From positions 62,001 to 126,000 of the forward strand of contig NZ_BOMG01000039.1 in the NCBI RefSeq assembly GCF_016862075.1: a DNA stretch of 64,000 bases. The letters run 5' to 3'. Positions within the stretch are counted from its first letter, which is position 1. Each line of letters starts with the position of its first letter. The stretch comes from Actinoplanes couchii (lineage in GTDB: Bacteria > Actinomycetota > Actinomycetes > Mycobacteriales > Micromonosporaceae). A model generated the notes under the pieces. The model did no database searches. It had not been told where the DNA came from and saw only the letters and a list, made by a program, of their open reading frames with translations. A program made the position numbers and the translations under genes. Positions 16,784 through 25,677 of this stretch are shown one piece after another.

Positions 16784-17799
16784 GCGGCACCCCCGGCGGC
16801 CGGGTTCAGGCGGTAGACGTGGGCGATGAGGTCGCGCAGGGGCATGGGTGTCTCCCGGATGTGCTGGATCGACGCGGCCGCGCTGCCGAGTCCGCCGAGA
16901 ACGGCGCCGATGGTCTGATCGCCGGGCAGCTGGCAGCGGAGTTCGAGCCCGTCCACCAGCACGTCCAGGCCCTGGGCCCGCAGCCCGTCGGCGACCGTCC
17001 GGGTGTCCGCCTCGGTGGCCAGCACCAGCTCCAGCTGGGGCCGGTCCCACTGCCGGCGCAGGCTGTCCAGGTCGCCGGAGTACTTGATCCGCCCGCCGTC
17101 CATCAGCAGCGCCTTGGACTGCAGCGCCTCGATCTCCTCCAGCCGGTGCGAGGAGATCAGCACCGCCAGGCGCTCCTGCTTGACCAGATCCATGATCAGG
17201 TTGAGCAGGCCGTGCGCGGCGATCGGGTCGACGGCGCCGGTCGGCTCGTCCAGGATCAGCGCGCGCGGGCCGGGCAGCAGCGCCCGGGCCAGCCGGACCC
17301 GGGCCTTCATCCCGGCCGAGAGGCTGGCGATCACCACATCGGTCTGCGCGGCCAGGTTGACCGTCTCCAGCACGTACGGGATCCGCGCCGCCAGCTCCTT
17401 CGGCGACATGCCCTGCAGCCGGCCGTGCAGCTGCAGGTTCTCCCGGATGGTGGCCCGCATCAGCAGGCTGCGATCCTCGGACGGCATCCAGCCGACCACC
17501 TGGCGGATCTGCTCGGACTCCCGGGTCACGTCCAGGCCCAGCACCCGCCCGGAGCCGGAGGTGGCCTCGGTCAGCCCGATGATGATCCGGAACAGGGTGG
17601 TCTTGCCGGCGCCGTTCGGGCCGACCACCGCGCAGATCTCCCCGGCCCGGACGGTCAGGTCGATCCCGTCCAGCGCCTTGATCGGCTGGGTGAGGTGCGA
17701 ACGGGCGAAGATCCGCATCCAGCGTGGGGTCGGTTCGTACAGTTTGGTCAGCCCGGACAGGACGATGACGTCGTCCTCGTCGGGTTGGTGGCCGGTCAT
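16780..17799 (-). CDS. ABC transporter ATP-binding protein (exporter)
   Basis: A 339-residue ATPase. Walker A GPNGAGKTT is at 60-68, the signature is LSAGMKARVRLAR, Walker B is ALILDEPTGAVDP and the switch histidine follows in ISSHRLEE. About 90 residues after the nucleotide-binding domain form an extra C-terminal domain that may select substrate, as in Wzt-like proteins, but no carbohydrate-binding fold is recognised. The ATG overlaps the stop of the upstream GT2 gene as ATGA, and the stop overlaps the permease GTG. It powers the permease encoded next. Confidence 0.92.
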   Translation of the reverse strand: MTGHQPDEDDVIVLSGLTKLYEPTPRWMRIFARSHLTQPIKALDGIDLTVRAGEICAVVGPNGAGKTTLFRIIIGLTEATSGSGRVLGLDVTRESEQIRQVVGWMPSEDRSLLMRATIRENLQLHGRLQGMSPKELAARIPYVLETVNLAAQTDVVIASLSAGMKARVRLARALLPGPRALILDEPTGAVDPIAAHGLLNLIMDLVKQERLAVLISSHRLEEIEALQSKALLMDGGRIKYSGDLDSLRRQWDRPQLELVLATEADTRTVADGLRAQGLDVLVDGLELRCQLPGDQTIGAVLGGLGSAAASIQHIRETPMPLRDLIAHVYRLNPAAGGAA

Positions 17800-18893
17800 G
17801 GCAGCCTCACCGCGCTTTCTACTCCGGAACGCCGCCAGCGCCGCCACTCGACGTGATCGCGTACCCGCTTGTGGAAGGCGCTGACGCCGCGCGGGACGAG
17901 CGGGCCCCGGCCCTGCTCGATCCGGTGCGCCAGTCGCCCGTACCGTCGCCGCAGCCGGCTGTCCGCCGCCGGCGGGTAGATCTCCTCGGCCAGCGCGACC
18001 AGCCGCCCGGCCAGGGCCTTGTCGTCGTCGGACGGCCCGGCCACGTACAGCGAGACGGCGATCGTGAGGGCCTCCCGGGCGACCGCCAGCGAGGCCGCGG
18101 AGCGCAGCCCGGCGACGTCCGGCACCCCGCCCGCGTCCTCGGTGAAGAAGATCTCGAAGGCCTGGTGCCGGCCCCGCAGGTCGGTGTCCGCGCCGGCGAA
18201 CTGCGAGGTGTGCATGTTGTTCCCGTGCACCCGGTAGTACGCCTGGTCCACCCCGTTGACCCGGCCGATCCCGCCGAGCGCCGCGGCCCGCAGCCACATC
18301 AGGAAGTCACCGGCGTGCGGCGCCCGCTCGTCGTAGCCGCCGAGCTTGCGCATGGTGTCGTTGCGCAGCATCACCTCGGGCGTGGCCACCGGGTTCCCGC
18401 CGGCCCGGCAGACCCGGCCGATCCACTCGGCGCCCGGCCACACCGTCCAGCCGGTCACCGCGGTCCGGGCCGGCGGCGGGACGTCGGAGAAGGTGCGGGC
18501 GAAACCGTGCACCATCACCACGTCCGGGTACGCCTCCAGCAGCGCCGTGGCCCGCGCGAACGAACCCGGTGTGACCAGGTCGTCGGCGGACAGCAGGACC
18601 ACGTGGTCGCCGTCGGCGGCGGCCAGCCCCTCGTTGTAGGTGGCGATGTGCCCGGCGTTGACCCGGTGCTCGATCACCGTCACCCGCGGATCGGCATCGG
18701 CCAGCTCCCGGGCCACGGCGGCGCTGCCGTCCGGTGAGGCGTCGTCGACGATCAGCACGTCGACGTCGACACCCTCCTGGTCCAGCACCCCCCGTACGCA
18801 GTCCGGCAGGAAATGCCCGTAGTTGTAACAGGGAACCACCACGGAGACCCGTGGCCGCCCGGTCAGTGGCCGCGGGCGGGTTCTCGTCACCAT
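17796..18893 (-). CDS. Family 2 glycosyltransferase
   Basis: A 365-residue cytoplasmic GT-A glycosyltransferase. The N-terminal VSVVVPCYNYGHFLPDCVRG, DDASPDGS at about 47-54 and the LLSADDLV metal-binding aspartates are GT2 hallmarks. The C-terminal half is family-specific and of unknown fold. The ATG at 18893 begins the protein-like sequence; the open frame upstream is a shadow of the next gene. It lies 17 bases after the Wzy-like gene and overlaps the ABC ATPase, so it belongs to the polysaccharide operon. Donor and acceptor are unknown. Confidence 0.88.
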   Translation of the reverse strand: MVTRTRPRPLTGRPRVSVVVPCYNYGHFLPDCVRGVLDQEGVDVDVLIVDDASPDGSAAVARELADADPRVTVIEHRVNAGHIATYNEGLAAADGDHVVLLSADDLVTPGSFARATALLEAYPDVVMVHGFARTFSDVPPPARTAVTGWTVWPGAEWIGRVCRAGGNPVATPEVMLRNDTMRKLGGYDERAPHAGDFLMWLRAAALGGIGRVNGVDQAYYRVHGNNMHTSQFAGADTDLRGRHQAFEIFFTEDAGGVPDVAGLRSAASLAVAREALTIAVSLYVAGPSDDDKALAGRLVALAEEIYPPAADSRLRRRYGRLAHRIEQGRGPLVPRGVSAFHKRVRDHVEWRRWRRSGVESAVRLP

Positions 18894-18910
18894 CGAAATC
18901 GACCTTTCTC

Positions 18911-20296
18911 CTACTCCAGGAGTCTTCGCACCGTGGAGGTCCGGACGGTTCGTGCCGGGTGGGTCAGACGCCAGACCGCACCGCACACCCCGGAGAGCAG
19001 GGCGAGGGTGAAGGAGAACGTCGTGAAGCTCAGCGAGTCGAAGGTCAGCGCCACCAGGATCGCGAGGATCTGGGTGGAGATCAGCGCCGCACACAGGTGG
19101 CGGTCCTCGTCGGAGGCCGACCGGCGGAACCCGGTCCACGCCAGCCACAGGCAGGTCAGGTGCAGGGCCGCCATCGCGACCACCCCGACCAGCCCGCCGG
19201 TCACCAGGGTGAGCAGCCACTGGTTGTCGAGGATCATGTAGAGGTCCGGGATCAGCGTGCCGGGGCCGCGCCCGAGCCAGGGCCGCTGGGCGAACCAGGC
19301 GGCGACGTGGTCGTAGTCCTCGGTGCGGCCGTCGATGCTCGGGTCGGCGTCGGCCCAGAGGAACATCGACTTGAGCGTGCCGAGCAGGCCGGGCCGGCCG
19401 ACCACCAGCAGCCCGGTCAGCCCGCAGGCCAGGATCAGGAAGTTGTAGCGGAACCGCCAGTTCCAGGCGAGCACGAACATGATCGCCATCGCGATGCCCA
19501 GCGCCAGGATCCCGGTCCGGGAGATCGCCATCGGGACGGCGCCGGCGATGACGAAGGTCAGCAGTCCGTAGAAGCGCCGGGCCAGCTTGGTCGCGGCGTA
19601 CCTGGCGAAGTGGATGGCGTACGGCATGACCAGTGCCAGGACGGTGCTGAACTCGATCGAGTGCACGGTCGTCGAGGCCACCCGGAAGCGCCCGCCCTCA
19701 CCGCGCGCCTGGAAGTCGGTGAGCGCGCCCTTCAGCTCCAGGCCGGGGATCACCAGCCACTGCGTCACGTCGTAGGCGAACACCGACTGCAGGATGCCGA
19801 GGACCGCCATGAACGCGGCCGAGCAGACCAGGATCCGCAGCACCGCGCGCAGCCGGGCCCAGTTCGGCAGGCCGTCCGCGGCGATCAGCACCAGGCCGAG
19901 GAACTCGAAGGTCAGCAGCACCGTGAAGTCCTGCCGGTTGGCCTCCAGCGTCGGCAGGCCGCGGACCAGGCCGGCCACGTACGACAGCATGATCGAGACC
20001 AGGTAGAACAGCGTCACCCAGCGCAGCGGCTGCCGCCCGACCAGCAGCAGCGACGGGCTGAGCCGGGCGACGAACCACCACGCGAACAGGCAGAGCGACA
20101 GCAGCAGCGCCGGACGGCCGGCGAACGTCATCTGCGGCACGATCAGCGGCGCCGGGATGCAGTACAGCAGGACGACCACGACGCTGCAGAGGGCCGCGAC
20201 GTCCAGCCGCAGTCCGGTCCGGCGCGACGAGTAGAGATTCGGCGCGATCAGCGACGGTTCCAGGTCGACCGGGTGGACCGCGGACGTCGGGCTCAT
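18911..20296 (-). CDS. O-antigen ligase/polymerase-like membrane protein (Wzy/WaaL type)
   Basis: A 461-residue protein with about 10-12 transmembrane helices and a large periplasmic loop that contains the family-like sequence DHVAAWFAQRPWLGRGPGT. This matches the Wzy_C / O-antigen ligase pattern (GxGPG-type loop followed by NQWLLTLVTGG). It should polymerise glycan repeat units or ligate glycan outside the membrane. The ATG at 20296 overlaps the stop of the preceding glycosyltransferase as ATGA; the upstream open frame is not coding. Polymerase and ligase cannot be distinguished by sequence alone. Confidence 0.85.
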   Translation of the reverse strand: MSPTSAVHPVDLEPSLIAPNLYSSRRTGLRLDVAALCSVVVVLLYCIPAPLIVPQMTFAGRPALLLSLCLFAWWFVARLSPSLLLVGRQPLRWVTLFYLVSIMLSYVAGLVRGLPTLEANRQDFTVLLTFEFLGLVLIAADGLPNWARLRAVLRILVCSAAFMAVLGILQSVFAYDVTQWLVIPGLELKGALTDFQARGEGGRFRVASTTVHSIEFSTVLALVMPYAIHFARYAATKLARRFYGLLTFVIAGAVPMAISRTGILALGIAMAIMFVLAWNWRFRYNFLILACGLTGLLVVGRPGLLGTLKSMFLWADADPSIDGRTEDYDHVAAWFAQRPWLGRGPGTLIPDLYMILDNQWLLTLVTGGLVGVVAMAALHLTCLWLAWTGFRRSASDEDRHLCAALISTQILAILVALTFDSLSFTTFSFTLALLSGVCGAVWRLTHPARTVRTSTVRRLLE

Positions 20297-21369
20297 GCCG
20301 GCCGGGTGGTCAGGCCGCGGTGGAACGCGGACAGGTCGCCGGCCAGCCCGGCCTCGTCGTACCGGCCGAGAACGGTCGCCGAGGCCTTGAGCGCGACCGC
20401 CGTCACCTCGCCCGGATCGGCGTCCCAGCGCCGCACCGCGTCCTCGACGGCCCGGCCGTAGGCGAGCAGGTCGCACTCCGGCACCGGCGTGCAGTACGCC
20501 GGGTCGAAGAACTCGGCGGCGCCCAGCGCGGTGTAGCCGACCACGTAGCAGCCGCTCGCCATCGCCTCGGCCGGCGGCAGGCCGAAGCCCTCCCGGAACC
20601 CGAAGGCGAGGAAGATCGCGCACTCCCGCATCTGCTCGGCCACCTGCGCCTCGGAACCGCTGATCGGCGTCAGCTCCCAGCCGTCCGGCAGGCCCCGGGA
20701 CCGGAGCATGTGCAGGAGCATCTCGCGTTCCTCGGCGCGGCGGCCGCGGGCCAGGTAGCCGATCCGGCGCCGCCGTGGGCCGGTGCCCGGGTGGAACACC
20801 GCGCGGTCCACCACCGGCCGGGCCAGGTGCACCGGCAGCGAGGGGAACGTCCAGCTCAGCAGCCGTTCGCCGTCCTCCGAGACGGTCAGCAGACCTTCCA
20901 GACCCTCGATGGCGGCGTACGGGGAACCAGCGGCGCTGTCGTCGTAGGGCGTGGCGTCGAACGTGCAGTACGGCCCCTGGTTGAACACGATCTTGCGGAC
21001 TCCGGCGGGCAGGGTGTGCAGCCACGGCCCGTGCCACTCGGTCACCACCAGCAGATCCCGCGGGCGCAGCCGCACCTCGGCGGCCGCCGCGACACGTGTC
21101 CCGTTGGCGAACCAGGTGCACCGGAATCCGGCCCGTGAGTGGACCACGGTGGCCTCGATGCCGAGCCCGGCGAGCACGTCGACGTGCCGGTAGATGTTGC
21201 GGACACCGCCGCTGGGCTGGTCCAGATCGGGGGCGAGATAGAAGACCCGCGACGGGCCGCCGGTGTCGTCGCCGGTGTTGAATCGCGGCGGTCGCCGGCC
21301 GGCGAGGTCACGGCGGGCCCGGACGGTACGGACCATCCGCGACGCCATCGCCCTGGGTGCTGGACTCAC
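20293..21369 (-). CDS. Family 1/4-type glycosyltransferase
   Basis: A 358-residue GT-B glycosyltransferase. YLAPDLDQPSGGVRNIYRHVDVL near the N-terminus and GFREGFGLPPAEAMASGCYVVGY near residue 290 are the donor-site signature (E-x7-E) of group 1 transferases. I choose the GTG at 21369, which has AAAGGGG 7 bases upstream; earlier starts add an arginine-rich, unlikely extension. Its stop overlaps the Wzy-like gene. It probably adds one sugar of the repeat unit. Confidence 0.85.
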   Translation of the reverse strand: MSPAPRAMASRMVRTVRARRDLAGRRPPRFNTGDDTGGPSRVFYLAPDLDQPSGGVRNIYRHVDVLAGLGIEATVVHSRAGFRCTWFANGTRVAAAAEVRLRPRDLLVVTEWHGPWLHTLPAGVRKIVFNQGPYCTFDATPYDDSAAGSPYAAIEGLEGLLTVSEDGERLLSWTFPSLPVHLARPVVDRAVFHPGTGPRRRRIGYLARGRRAEEREMLLHMLRSRGLPDGWELTPISGSEAQVAEQMRECAIFLAFGFREGFGLPPAEAMASGCYVVGYTALGAAEFFDPAYCTPVPECDLLAYGRAVEDAVRRWDADPGEVTAVALKASATVLGRYDEAGLAGDLSAFHRGLTTRPA

Positions 21370-21532
21370 CCGTCTGCCCCTTTCACGGTTCGGCGTGGTC
21401 GGTGGACGCGGATCAATGCGTAATCGCCGGAAGAGCGCAACGAACCTAACGCGCATCGACGGGTCCACACAGGAGCCTGTCGGTTAAGCGACGTGGTCCG
21501 GTAATACCGGGCGGGACGGCCGAACGGTTGAA

Positions 21533-22474
21533 TTACCGCTTTCCATGGCGCTGTGAGTACGGCTGATTGGGGAGCACCACGGTGGCGTCCACCGCGTCCT
21601 CGCTCGGGGCCCCCGGGGAGCCGCCGGACCGGGACCGGCCCCGCGGGCGGACCGGGGCCCGGGTCTTGGCGGAGGCGCCGTTGCGGTCGGCCGGATAGGT
21701 GGTGCCGGTGCGCGGCTGCGGCCGGAGCACCTGGGTCTTCTCGGCGTTGTCGGAGACACCCTTCTCCGCACCGCCGGGGACGGGCCGGACCGGTTCGGAC
21801 TTCGCGGTCACCGGCTCGCCCGGGGCCGGCCCGGACTCCTGCGCCTCGGCCTTGCGGCGGGCCCGGCGGCGCAGCCAGTAGTCCAGCACGATGGTCGCCG
21901 CGGTGGTCACCAGCACGCCCAGGCCGGCCGCCACGATGAGCACCCGCTTGCGCATCCCGGTGTCCCGCTCCGGGGTGCTGCCGTCGCTGATCACCAGCGT
22001 GGAGATGGTGTCCTCTTCGAGCGCGCCGTACTTCGACTGCTTGGCCGCGATGTCCTTCTGCAGCAGCTCGATGACCCGCTGCACGGTGGCGGTGGCCTGC
22101 TGCTCGCTGTCGCCGACGACCTCGATCTCGAAGAGCGGGGTCCGCTCGCTGAGCACGACGGTGACGCTGTCGGAGAGGCCCTCCTGCTCGGCCAGCTCCT
22201 CGATCGTCGTCGGGTTGGTGACCGTGAGGGCGGCCGCGTTGCCGAGCGCCGCGTAGCCCAGATCGAGCCACGGGTTCGGTGGTTTCGGCTTGGCCTTGGG
22301 GTCCGGAATCTTGCCCGCGGACGGCGCCGGGATCAGCTGCATGTAGCCGAGCGCCTTGTAGTCGGGGGCCACCGACTTGGCGGCGAGCACCACCACACCA
22401 ATCGTGACCAGCAGCATCGGAACGGCGAAGTACCACCGGCGGAACAGGAGTCTGGTGAGGTCCCAGAGGTCCAC
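21533..22474 (-). CDS. Wzz-like polysaccharide chain-length/co-polymerase protein
   Basis: A 313-residue membrane protein with two helices (about 17-33 and 177-198) that bracket an extracytoplasmic domain, the layout of Wzz/CapA chain-length determinants. DLTRLLFRRWYF before the first helix is typical. A roughly 110-residue cytoplasmic tail rich in Arg, Pro and Ser follows; it has no kinase domain and few tyrosines. The GTG at 22474 has GAGAGG 6 bases upstream, so the longer frame to 22687 is rejected. No partner tyrosine kinase is encoded in the window. It should control glycan length with the Wzy-like protein. Confidence 0.82.
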   Translation of the reverse strand: MDLWDLTRLLFRRWYFAVPMLLVTIGVVVLAAKSVAPDYKALGYMQLIPAPSAGKIPDPKAKPKPPNPWLDLGYAALGNAAALTVTNPTTIEELAEQEGLSDSVTVVLSERTPLFEIEVVGDSEQQATATVQRVIELLQKDIAAKQSKYGALEEDTISTLVISDGSTPERDTGMRKRVLIVAAGLGVLVTTAATIVLDYWLRRRARRKAEAQESGPAPGEPVTAKSEPVRPVPGGAEKGVSDNAEKTQVLRPQPRTGTTYPADRNGASAKTRAPVRPRGRSRSGGSPGAPSEDAVDATVVLPNQPYSQRHGKR

Positions 22475-22865
22475 GATTTGCCTCTCGATCGAACGGGTCG
22501 CACCACGACCCTGCACGACTCGGTGGCGAGTCGTCCATCCACCTTCGATCTTAGGCATCCGGCCGTCCGGACCGAATCGATCGGCTGTCGTTAAACCGAC
22601 AGGTTCTTCGGTCCGGGTCAATGCCTTGATGAACAAGGCCCAAATTCCACCATAAGCCGACAAGTACCGTCCACAAGGTACCGACAATCGTCATTATGCG
22701 GGTGGAAGTGCGATTCGGGCTTTACCGCGAAAGTCGTGGCATCTCGATGCTCATCATTGAAAGGATGACCCTCGGCTGGTCCTTACGGACGGTTGTCCCG
22801 CCGTCCGTCCATCCAGCACTGTCAGTCGGGTCCGCTGTGGCCGACCTAAGGAGACGGACGCCACC
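22475..22865. promoter_or_regulatory. Divergent regulatory region upstream of the wzz-like and GT4 genes
   Basis: 391 bases with no convincing gene. A perfect dyad CTGTCG-N6-CGACAG lies at 22585-22602. A related but less symmetric CTGTCGGTTAAGCGAC lies at 21477-21492 on the other side of the wzz-like gene, upstream of the next glycosyltransferase. A TAAGAT hexamer on the minus strand (22548-22553) could be the -10 of the wzz-like gene. AAGGAG at 22849-22854 is the ribosome site of the plus-strand GT4 gene. Confidence 0.5.
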
Positions 22866-24122
22866 ATGGCCGGGAAGCCGCACGTCACGATCCTGATCGC
22901 CAACCTGCCGGCCGAGCGGGACCGCCGCGTCATCCGGGAGTGCCTGACCCTGGAGGAGCACGGCTTCGACGTCACGGTCATCGCGCCCCGGGGCGACAAG
23001 AGCCTGCGCACCCTGCCGGGCAGCCGCAACACCCGGCTCAAGCCGTACCCGGTCAAGATCTACGGCAGCGGGGTGCTCACCTACGCCGTCGAGTTCGGCT
23101 GGTCTTTCCTGTGCATCGCGATCCAGCTGATCGGCGAGGTGCTCGCCGGGCGGGCGCACGCCGTCCAGGTCTGCAACCCGCCGGACGTCTACTGGCCGCT
23201 CGCCCTGCTGCTGCGGGCCATCGGGCGGCCGTGGGTCTTCGACCACCACGACCTGTGCCCGGAGGTCTACGCCTCCCGGGTCGGCGCCGGCGGGACACCG
23301 AACCGGTGGGCGATGCGGATGCTCGTCGCCATGGAGTGGCTCACCCTGCGTACCGCCACCGAGGTCGTCGCCACCAACGAGTCGTTCAAGGCCAACGCGG
23401 TGCGGCGCGGGGTCGACCCGGAGCGGGTGACGGTGGTCCGCAACGGCCCGGCCGGGCGGGAGATCTCCGCCGATCCGGACACCACCGCGGACGGCCCCCT
23501 GAGCGTCGTCTACCTGGGGGTCTTCGGGCCGCAGGACAACGTCGAAGGGGTCGTGCTGGCCGCCGAGGAACTCGCCCGGCGGCGCGGCCGGACCGGCTGG
23601 AAGGTGGTGCTGGCCGGGGACGGCGAGAGCATGCCGTCGGTCCGGGCACTCGCCGCCGAACGCAGGGTCGAGGACGTCGTCGAGTTCACCGGCTGGCTCG
23701 ACGGGGCCGCCGTCGACCAGCTGCTCCGGGACGCCACCGTCGCGATCCAGCCCGACCTGCCGACCCGGATGAACGACCTGTCGACCATGGCGAAGACCGT
23801 CGAGTACGTGGGCCGCGGCCTGCCCGTGGTCGCCGCCGACCTGACCGAGACCCGGGCCACCCTCGGTGACGCCGGGGCCTACGTGCCGTCCGGCACCCCC
23901 GAGGAGTTCGCCGAGGCCATCGACGCGCTGCTCGACGACCCGGACCGGCGGATGCGGATGAGCAAGCTCGGGCGGGAGCGGTTCCTCTCGCTGCTGTCCT
24001 GGGAGCACCAGGCCGGGCCGTACGCCGCGGTCTTCCAGCGCCTCCTCGCCAAGCGGCTCCCGGTGCGGATCCCCCGCCAGCGTTCGGGCGGTTCGGTGCC
24101 CGCGCCGGAGAAGCAGCTATGA
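22866..24122 (+). CDS. Family 4 glycosyltransferase
   Basis: A 418-residue GT-B glycosyltransferase. The N-terminal VTILIANLPAERDRRVIREC and FDHHDLCPEVY (about 121-131) resemble glycosyltransferase_4 proteins of capsule loci. VVLAGDGESMPSV and the later VEYVGRGLPVVAADL form the donor-nucleotide site. The ATG has AAGGAG 11 bases upstream, and its stop overlaps the following GT2 gene as ATGA. It starts a three-gene plus-strand operon with a GT2 and a deacetylase. Confidence 0.87.
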   Translation: MAGKPHVTILIANLPAERDRRVIRECLTLEEHGFDVTVIAPRGDKSLRTLPGSRNTRLKPYPVKIYGSGVLTYAVEFGWSFLCIAIQLIGEVLAGRAHAVQVCNPPDVYWPLALLLRAIGRPWVFDHHDLCPEVYASRVGAGGTPNRWAMRMLVAMEWLTLRTATEVVATNESFKANAVRRGVDPERVTVVRNGPAGREISADPDTTADGPLSVVYLGVFGPQDNVEGVVLAAEELARRRGRTGWKVVLAGDGESMPSVRALAAERRVEDVVEFTGWLDGAAVDQLLRDATVAIQPDLPTRMNDLSTMAKTVEYVGRGLPVVAADLTETRATLGDAGAYVPSGTPEEFAEAIDALLDDPDRRMRMSKLGRERFLSLLSWEHQAGPYAAVFQRLLAKRLPVRIPRQRSGGSVPAPEKQL

Positions 24123-24958
24123 CCAGCATCGTCATCGCCGCGCACAACGAGGCGGCGGTCATCGGGCGCTGCCTGGACGCGCTGCTGGCCGACGCGGAAC
24201 CGGGCGAGTTCGACATCACCGTCGTGGCCAACGGCTGCACCGACGACACGGCCGCTGTCGCGGCGCAACGCCCTGGCGTACGCGTAATCGATCTGGAAGA
24301 ACCCGACAAGTCGCGGGCCCTGAACGCGGGGGACGACGCCGCGGTGGGATTCCCTCGCGTCTACCTCGACGCCGACGTGGTGCTGACCGGCGCGGCCGTC
24401 CGATCGCTGGCTGCCGCTCTGGAGAGCGCACCGGCCGCGACCGTCGGCCGGGAACTCGACGTCAGCGGCCGTCCGCTGCTGGTCAAGGCGTACTACGCGA
24501 TCCACGGGCGGCTGCCGGTGCTGCGCGACGGACTGTTCGGGCGCGGGGTCGTCGCGGTCTCCGAGAAGGGCCGCGCCCGGTTCGGCCGGTTCCCCGACCT
24601 GGTCGCCGACGACCTCTACCTGGACTCGCAGTTCAGCCGGGCGGAGAAGGCGCACGTCGGCGGGTACACCTCGACGATCGCCACCCCGCGGCGCACCGCC
24701 GACCTGATCCGCCGCCTGGTCCGGGTCCGGGGCGGCAACACCGCGATGCGCGCGGCCGCCGCCCGGGGCGAGATCACCGCCGGGGTCCGGGCCGCCGACC
24801 GCTCCTCCTGGCTGCGCGACGTGGTCCTGCCCCGCCCGTGGCTGGCCCCGGCAGCCGCCTGCTACGTGGTGATCACCGCGACCGCGGCCTGGTCAGCGAG
24901 ACGAGCCGGCGACGGCGGCGCCGCCTGGGGCCGCGACGAATCCTCGAGGACGTCATGA
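24119..24958 (+). CDS. Family 2 glycosyltransferase
   Basis: A 279-residue GT-A enzyme. IVIAAHNEAAVIGRCLDAL opens the fold, ANGCTDDT is the nucleotide-binding turn, and YLDADVVL carries the DxD metal ligand. The C-terminus has a hydrophobic stretch (LAPAAACYVVITATAAW) that may associate with the membrane. Overlaps of four bases with both neighbours show operon coupling. It probably adds a residue to the same glycan as the GT4 product. Confidence 0.86.
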   Translation: MTSIVIAAHNEAAVIGRCLDALLADAEPGEFDITVVANGCTDDTAAVAAQRPGVRVIDLEEPDKSRALNAGDDAAVGFPRVYLDADVVLTGAAVRSLAAALESAPAATVGRELDVSGRPLLVKAYYAIHGRLPVLRDGLFGRGVVAVSEKGRARFGRFPDLVADDLYLDSQFSRAEKAHVGGYTSTIATPRRTADLIRRLVRVRGGNTAMRAAAARGEITAGVRAADRSSWLRDVVLPRPWLAPAAACYVVITATAAWSARRAGDGGAAWGRDESSRTS

Positions 24959-25614
24959 CCATCCGCAACGTCTGCTTCCACGGCATCGGCACCCCGGAGC
25001 GCGACCTCGAACCCGGCGAGGACCGTTACTGGATCAGCCCGGAGCTGTTCGAGGCGGTCCTCGACGAGATCCGGCACTGGCCGGGGTTGCGTGTCAGCTT
25101 CGACGACAGCAACATCTCCGACGTCGCGTACGGGCTGCCCGCCCTGCTCTCCCGCGGGCTGACCGCCGACTTCTTCGTGCTCGCCGGCCGCCTGGACAGC
25201 CCGGGCAGCCTCGACGAGGACGCCGTCCGGCTGCTGCACCGCAGCGGCATGACCGTCGGCACCCACGGCATGCGGCACGTCCCGTGGCGCGGGCTCTCCC
25301 CGTCGGCCGCCGACGAGGAGCTGGTGGCCGCCCGGGAGATCCTGACCAAGACGGTCGGCACGGAGGTCAGCACCGCCGCCTGCCCGCTCGGCCGGTACGA
25401 CCGCACCCTGCTCACCCGGATGCGGCGCCTCGGCTACACCCGGGTCTTCACCAGCGACCGCCGGCCCGCCCGCGCCGCGTCCTGGCTCCAGCCCCGGTTC
25501 ACGGTGCGTAACGATGACACGCCGGAGTCGCTGCGGGCCGAAGCCATCGACGGGCCGTCGCTGCTGGGCGGGCTCAAGCTGGAGACGATCGGCCTGATCA
25601 AGCGCCTGCGGTGA
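24955..25614 (+). CDS. Polysaccharide deacetylase (NodB-like), cytoplasmic
   Basis: A 219-residue carbohydrate esterase 4 domain without signal peptide. The first motif is VSFDDSN (general base and metal aspartates), the second is GTHGMRHVPW (metal histidines), and YDRTLLTRMRRLGY is the later conserved region. The ATG at 24955 overlaps the upstream stop as ATGA, so the open frame before it is not used. It would remove acetyl from an intracellular sugar or lipid-linked intermediate. The third CE4 motif (R-x-P-Y) is not evident. Confidence 0.82.
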   Translation: MTIRNVCFHGIGTPERDLEPGEDRYWISPELFEAVLDEIRHWPGLRVSFDDSNISDVAYGLPALLSRGLTADFFVLAGRLDSPGSLDEDAVRLLHRSGMTVGTHGMRHVPWRGLSPSAADEELVAAREILTKTVGTEVSTAACPLGRYDRTLLTRMRRLGYTRVFTSDRRPARAASWLQPRFTVRNDDTPESLRAEAIDGPSLLGGLKLETIGLIKRLR

Positions 25615-25677
25615 ACTCTTTTCCCAGGTGAAGACCCGGTCGCCCGGCCCTTGACAGCGGGTAGCAAGATCGTTCAT

